NCBI RefSeq assembly: GCF_001751365.1
Contig: NZ_LJGT01000037.1
Span: forward strand, 1-64,000
Direction of reading: 5' to 3'
DNA length: 64,000 nucleotides
Source of the DNA: Streptomyces abyssalis
GTDB taxonomy: Bacteria > Actinomycetota > Actinomycetes > Streptomycetales > Streptomycetaceae
Of the stretch, positions 60,222-64,000 are shown piece by piece. A model generated the notes under the pieces. It was not told the origin of the DNA. It did not search any database and worked only from the letters and a program-made list of their open reading frames with translations. The position numbers were made by a program, and so were the translations under genes. Positions within the stretch are counted from its first letter, which is position 1, and every line of letters starts with the position of its first letter.

Positions 60222-61126
60222 CGGCGCTCTCCGGCGAGGTGTTCGGCGCTTCCCGCGGTCAGTTGCATGAAGGCCTCCTCAAGGGAGGACGTACGGGTGG
60301 TCAGTTCGTTCAGCAACACGCCCTGCTGCAGCGCGAGTTCACCGATCCGTGCGGCTGTCAGGCCGGTCACGGCGAGCGCTTCGCCGTCCGGCCGCACCGC
60401 CGCACCCTCGGCGGCCAGCGCCGCGGTCAGGGCGGCCGGGTCGGGCGTGCGCACGGCCACGGCCGTGCGCACGCCGCGGGCCGCGAACTCGGCGAGGCTC
60501 TCCGCGGCGATCAGCTCGCCCCGGCCGATGACGACCAGCTGGTCCGCGGTGTTCTCCATCTCCGACATCAGGTGGCTGGAGACGAACACCGTACGGCCCT
60601 GTGCGGCCAGCCGCTGGAAGAGGCCGCGTACCCAGGTCACGCCCTCGGGGTCGAGGCCGTTGAGCGGCTCGTCGAAGAGCAGCACCGGCGGGTCACCCAG
60701 CAGCGCGGCGGCGATTCCCAGGCGTTGCTTCATGCCCAGGGAGAAGCCGGCGATGCGCCGTCCCGTCACGCCTGCCAGACCTGCCTCCTCCAGCACCTCG
60801 GCGACCCTGCGCCGCGGGATGCCGTTGCTGCGGGCCAGCGCCGTCAGGTGGGCCGCCGCGCTGCGGCCCCCGTGGACGTCGCCCGCGTCGAGCAGAGCAC
60901 CGACGTGCCGCAGGCCACGCCTTCGGTTCCGGAAGGGAACTCCGCCGACGGTGGCTGTCCCGCTCGTGGGATCGCTCAGCCCCAGGATGATCCGCAACGT
61001 GGTGCTTTTTCCCGCCCCGTTGGGGCCGAGAAACCCGGTGACGTGCCCGGGGCGCACGGTGAAGCTGAGGCCGTTCACAGCGGTGGTCCTGCTGTAACGC
61101 TTCGTCAGTTCTTCGGTTTCGATCAC
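60218..61126 (-). CDS. ABC transporter ATP-binding protein
   Basis: A 302-residue ATPase. Walker A is GPNGAGKSTT, the signature is FSLGMKQRLGIAAALL, and Walker B is VLLFDEPLNGLDPEG; the switch His lies in VSSHLMSEME. The C-terminal extension (about residues 215-302) is typical of drug/antibiotic exporters. The GTG at 61124-61126 gives MIETEELTKRYSRTTAV. It is divergent from the histidine kinase gene. Confidence 0.93.
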   Translation of the reverse strand: MIETEELTKRYSRTTAVNGLSFTVRPGHVTGFLGPNGAGKSTTLRIILGLSDPTSGTATVGGVPFRNRRRGLRHVGALLDAGDVHGGRSAAAHLTALARSNGIPRRRVAEVLEEAGLAGVTGRRIAGFSLGMKQRLGIAAALLGDPPVLLFDEPLNGLDPEGVTWVRGLFQRLAAQGRTVFVSSHLMSEMENTADQLVVIGRGELIAAESLAEFAARGVRTAVAVRTPDPAALTAALAAEGAAVRPDGEALAVTGLTAARIGELALQQGVLLNELTTRTSSLEEAFMQLTAGSAEHLAGERR

Positions 61127-61257
61127 ATGCTCACGGTGCCGCGCGGCATCCGCGCACGTCGTCCGGCCGGTGGTGACAATCGGCGCGGCCGTTGCCGCCC
61201 CAGGGTGTACACCCGTGGTCCGATGACCGCATGGCAGTGCGTCGTTACGATCGGCGC

Positions 61258-62535
61258 ATGTCCGCCGAATCCTCACTTGCCCTGCTCGGTGAGTCCTCCC
61301 GTGCCGGGGGCCGGCGGAATCCGGGTGTGTGGACGGCCGTGGTCTGGTGCGCGGCGATGATCTGGCCCGTCGTGGAGTTCGTGTGGCTCGTGCCGGGGCA
61401 CGGCGTTTCCTACGACTACCCCCGTACTGCTCTGGATTCGGGCACGTCCAGGGCGTTGCTGGTCTCGGCGACCGTGCTGGCGCTCGCCGGCAGCGTCCTG
61501 CTGCGCCGGCGGCCGGCCGCGGGCTTCGGCCTGGTCGTCGCCGGCACCGTCGTCTCGACGGCGGCGTGGCGGCAGAGCGAGATTCCGCCCCCGCAGTTCC
61601 TCGCGGTGGACGTCGCCCTGTGCTTCGTCGCGGCCGTTCGGCCACCCCGCAGCTCACTCGGCTCCGCCGCACTGGCGCTGGCCGTGCAGTCCGGGTACCT
61701 GGTCGTGCGGATGCTCATCCACGGCGGCCATGAAGGGACGTCGCCGGAGCCGTACATGGGCCTCACCGTCGTCATCGCCTGGCTCGTCGGGAACTCGGTG
61801 CGTCAGCGCCGCGACCACGCCGAGAAGCTGCGCGCTCAGGCGGCGACCCAGGCGGCGACCCAGGCCGTGACCGCCGAACGGCTCCGCATCGCACGGGAGT
61901 TGCACGACATGGTCGCGCACAGTATCGGCATCATCGCGCTTCAGGCCGGTGCGGCGAGGCGCGTCATCGACTCCCAGCCGGCCGCAGCGCGCGACGCGCT
62001 CGAGAACATCGAGACGGCGGGACGGGAGACGTTGTCCGGGCTGCGCAGGATGCTCGGCGCGCTCCGGCAGGCCGAGCCGGAACGACGCCCACAGGCCGCG
62101 CCGTCCCCCGGCTCCGGTCCCGGAGGCCTGGCGGACGTCGGTGTGCTGGCCCGGAGGACGACGGACGCCGGAGTCCGCGTCGACGTCCGCTGGCTGGGCG
62201 AACCCAGCCCGCTTCCACCGGAGATCGACATGTCCGCCTTCCGCATCGTCCAGGAGGCGGTCACCAACGTGGTGCGGCACGCAGGCAGCGATTCCTGCCG
62301 GGTGTCCATCGACCGCCGGGGCGGCGAGGTGTTCATCGAGGTCGTCGACAGCGGGCACGGCGACAGCGTCGGCGGCGGCGCCCGCAACGGGACCGGCGGC
62401 GAGGCCGGCTGGGGTCTGGCCGGAATGCGCGAGCGAGTGGCCCTGCTGCACGGGGAGTTCACTGCCGGGCCCCGGTCCGGCAGCGGCTTCCGCGTGGCCG
62501 CCCGCCTTCCGGTACCGGCCCGCGAGGCCCGATGA
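61258..62535 (+). CDS. NarL-type sensor histidine kinase
   Basis: A 425-residue membrane kinase. The N-terminus has four or five membrane helices (to about residue 185), then a HisKA_3 dimerisation domain with the phospho-acceptor His in RIARELHDMVAHSIGIIALQ. The ATPase domain shows IVQEAVTNVVRHAG and GLAGMRERVALLHG. There is a short QAAT tandem repeat before the H box. Its stop overlaps the response-regulator start (ATGA). Together they likely control the divergent ABC exporter. Confidence 0.92.
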   Translation: MSAESSLALLGESSRAGGRRNPGVWTAVVWCAAMIWPVVEFVWLVPGHGVSYDYPRTALDSGTSRALLVSATVLALAGSVLLRRRPAAGFGLVVAGTVVSTAAWRQSEIPPPQFLAVDVALCFVAAVRPPRSSLGSAALALAVQSGYLVVRMLIHGGHEGTSPEPYMGLTVVIAWLVGNSVRQRRDHAEKLRAQAATQAATQAVTAERLRIARELHDMVAHSIGIIALQAGAARRVIDSQPAAARDALENIETAGRETLSGLRRMLGALRQAEPERRPQAAPSPGSGPGGLADVGVLARRTTDAGVRVDVRWLGEPSPLPPEIDMSAFRIVQEAVTNVVRHAGSDSCRVSIDRRGGEVFIEVVDSGHGDSVGGGARNGTGGEAGWGLAGMRERVALLHGEFTAGPRSGSGFRVAARLPVPAREAR

Positions 62536-63197
62536 CGGTCCGCGTCGTACTGGCCGACGACCAGCCGCTCGTACGGGCCGCACTGCGGATGGTCATCACC
62601 GACGCCCCGGACATCGAAGTCGCCGGTGAGGCCGCGACCGGCGACGAGGCGGTACGGCTGACAGCGGACGAGCAGCCCGACGTCGTGGTGATGGACATCC
62701 GCATGCCGGGCATGGACGGCATCCAGGCCACCCGGCAGATCACCGCTGCCGGCAGCGGAGCCCACGTCATCGTCCTCACGACGTTCGACGACGACGACTA
62801 CGTCTACGGTGCGCTCCGCGCCGGAGCCGCTGGTTTCCTCGTCAAGGACATGGCGCTGGAGGACATCCTCGCGGCGGTCCGCGTGGTTGCCGCGGGGGAC
62901 GGCCTCATCGCACCGGGGGTCACCCGGCGCCTGATCAAGGCGTTCGCGCAACGCCCCGCACCGGCACAGCCGGCTGGGCCGCCGGGTGAACCCGCCGGCA
63001 TCACCGGCCGGGAACGTGAGGTGCTGACCCTCATCGGAAGCGGCCTGTCCAACACCGAGATCGCAGCGGAGCTGTTCATCAGCGTCGCGACCGCGAAGAC
63101 CTACGTGACCCGGCTGCTCGCCAAGCTCGGTGCCCGCGACAGGGTGCACCTCGTGATCATCGCGTACGAGGCGGGACTCGTCGCTCCCTCCGGGTGA
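62532..63197 (+). CDS. NarL/LuxR-family response regulator
   Basis: A 221-residue regulator. The receiver domain (residues 1-120) has ADDQPLVRAALRM, the phospho-acceptor Asp in VVVMDIRMPGMDG and the Lys in AGFLVKDM. The C-terminal LuxR helix-turn-helix is ITGREREVLTLIGSGLSNTE to FISVATAKTYVTRLLAKL. It is translationally coupled to the upstream kinase. Confidence 0.95.
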   Translation: MTVRVVLADDQPLVRAALRMVITDAPDIEVAGEAATGDEAVRLTADEQPDVVVMDIRMPGMDGIQATRQITAAGSGAHVIVLTTFDDDDYVYGALRAGAAGFLVKDMALEDILAAVRVVAAGDGLIAPGVTRRLIKAFAQRPAPAQPAGPPGEPAGITGREREVLTLIGSGLSNTEIAAELFISVATAKTYVTRLLAKLGARDRVHLVIIAYEAGLVAPSG

Positions 63198-63226
63198 CGT
63201 CCGCGAGGGGCGGGAGCGCGAGGGCA

Positions 63227-63243
63227 GCCGGGGCGGCCCCGGC
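63227..63243. terminator. candidate terminator after the two-component genes
   Basis: GCCGGGG and CCCCGGC pair across CGG, about 30 bases after the response-regulator stop and before a convergent gene. Confidence 0.45.
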
Positions 63244-63289
63244 AGCCGGAGCCGCGCGGGCAGCCGCAGCCCCGCGGAAACTGCCCCCC

Positions 63290-63967
63290 TCATGCGGGCT
63301 CCGCCCGCCCCGTCACGGCGACGGTCACCCCGAGGCCGATCATGCCGATGCCGCCCGTCGCCCCGAGCAGGGACGCGCGGCGCGGTGAGCGGGCGAGCCA
63401 GTCCCTCGCCGCGGAAGCCGCGAGACCCCACATGCTGTCCGAGGCGAGCTGCAGCAGTGCGCCCGCCATCCCCAGCAGCAGCATCTGAACGACGACATGA
63501 CCCGCTGCGCGGTCGACGAACTGGGGCAGGACAGCCATCAGGAAGACGATGCTCTTGGGGTTCGTCACCCCGACCGTGAACCCTTCCCACCCCTGCCGCA
63601 GGCCGCCCGGCGCAGCGGTCTCCGGGGCCGTACGCGTCGGGGCCGCGCGCCCCCGGGCCGTGCCCTCCCGGAGGGTGCTCCGGCTGCCGCGTACCGCCCG
63701 CACGCCCAGCAGGATCAGATACGCCGCTCCCACGATCTTGACGGCGCCGAAGAGGAAGGCCGACCGGGACACCACGCTCCCCAGCCCCAGCGCCACCGCG
63801 ACGACGAGGACATAGCCGCCGACGGCGTTGCCGGTCACGGAGGCGAGCGCCGCACGGCGTCCGTGTGCCAGGGCCCTGCCGACCACGAAGAGCACACTCG
63901 GTCCGGGTACTGCGGACAGCAGCAGTGACATCGCGCAGAAGGCTGCCAGGCGGTGGAGGTCGACCAT
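63290..63967 (-). CDS. LysE/RhtB-family exporter
   Basis: A 225-residue membrane protein with five or six helices. The N-terminal LLLSAVPGPSVLFVVGRALA with its PGP motif and the segment GVTNPKSIVFLMAVLPQFVD are diagnostic of LysE-type amino-acid/homoserine exporters. The hydrophilic loop at about residues 98-125 is Thr/Arg/Pro-rich. It starts 33 bases from the right edge, so its promoter is outside. The cargo is not predictable. Confidence 0.93.
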   Translation of the reverse strand: MVDLHRLAAFCAMSLLLSAVPGPSVLFVVGRALAHGRRAALASVTGNAVGGYVLVVAVALGLGSVVSRSAFLFGAVKIVGAAYLILLGVRAVRGSRSTLREGTARGRAAPTRTAPETAAPGGLRQGWEGFTVGVTNPKSIVFLMAVLPQFVDRAAGHVVVQMLLLGMAGALLQLASDSMWGLAASAARDWLARSPRRASLLGATGGIGMIGLGVTVAVTGRAEPA

Positions 63968-64000
63968 GACCCGGAAGCATTCCGCAGGCCGCCCCCGCGC

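Noticed and set aside
59391-61097. 568-codon plus-strand frame opposite the ABC transporter genes
   Set aside because: Shadow of two clear minus-strand genes with Walker and signature motifs.

Overview
The window is chromosomal DNA of a Streptomyces-like actinomycete. The GC content is very high with strong third-position GC bias, GTG and TTG starts are common, and the gene set is typical of the group: a streptogrisin-type protease, a PAS-LuxR regulator, PucR, a mycothiol-amidase-like PIG-L hydrolase, NarL two-component systems and a large PKS/NRPS. No rRNA, tRNA or CRISPR array was seen.

Positions 1-2.0 kb hold a DNA-repair gene cut by the window edge, a small helix-hairpin-helix protein and a luciferase-family oxidoreductase. 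From 2.3 to 5.5 kb an AT-richer leader precedes three overlapping genes: a free-standing condensation/PapA-type acyltransferase, an acyl carrier protein and a ketosynthase. A decayed SDR gene follows. From 6 to 9 kb there are TerB, a secreted serine protease and a secreted HAD-like protein. From 9 to 14 kb an operon with GTGA overlaps encodes an ATP-grasp ligase, a dikinase-like protein with its histidine domain in front of the ATP domain, and an MFS transporter. A divergent PAS-LuxR regulator follows.

The centrepiece is a single gene of about 12.4 kb (17.1-29.5 kb). I read it as FAAL-ACP-KS-AT-KR-ACP-C-A-PCP-C plus a C-terminal domain resembling cyanobacterial long-chain acyl-ACP reductase, in the place where a thioesterase or SDR-type reductase would normally sit. 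A fatty acid would be activated, extended once with malonyl-CoA, ketoreduced and amidated with one amino acid, then released, perhaps reductively. The C/ACP/KS trio, the ATP-grasp/dikinase/MFS operon and the LuxR gene are plausible partners, but the intervening housekeeping-like genes leave the cluster boundary unproven.

Positions 29.6-36.9 kb carry small accessory genes, a PobA-like hydroxylase and a 269-bp direct repeat made from the 3' end of pucR. The repeat flanks a methyltransferase and a PIG-L hydrolase. Positions 36.9-44.1 kb form a purine-catabolism block: pucR divergent from three xanthine dehydrogenase subunits, an AzgA-like permease and xdhC. Positions 44-51 kb hold regulators, an unusual membrane protein joining a cytoplasmic XRE domain to an external glycosidase-like domain that lacks the usual catalytic glutamates, and a YCII gene wrecked by an IS200/IS605 (TnpB) remnant. 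Positions 51.5-54.9 kb hold an acyl-CoA synthetase, a zinc-ribbon protein and a noncoding stretch with four degenerate repeats. Positions 54.9-58.4 kb form a glyoxylate operon (gcl, tartronate semialdehyde reductase, hyi) behind a clear inverted repeat. The end of the window has a two-gene ABC exporter divergent from a histidine kinase/NarL pair, then a LysE-type exporter.
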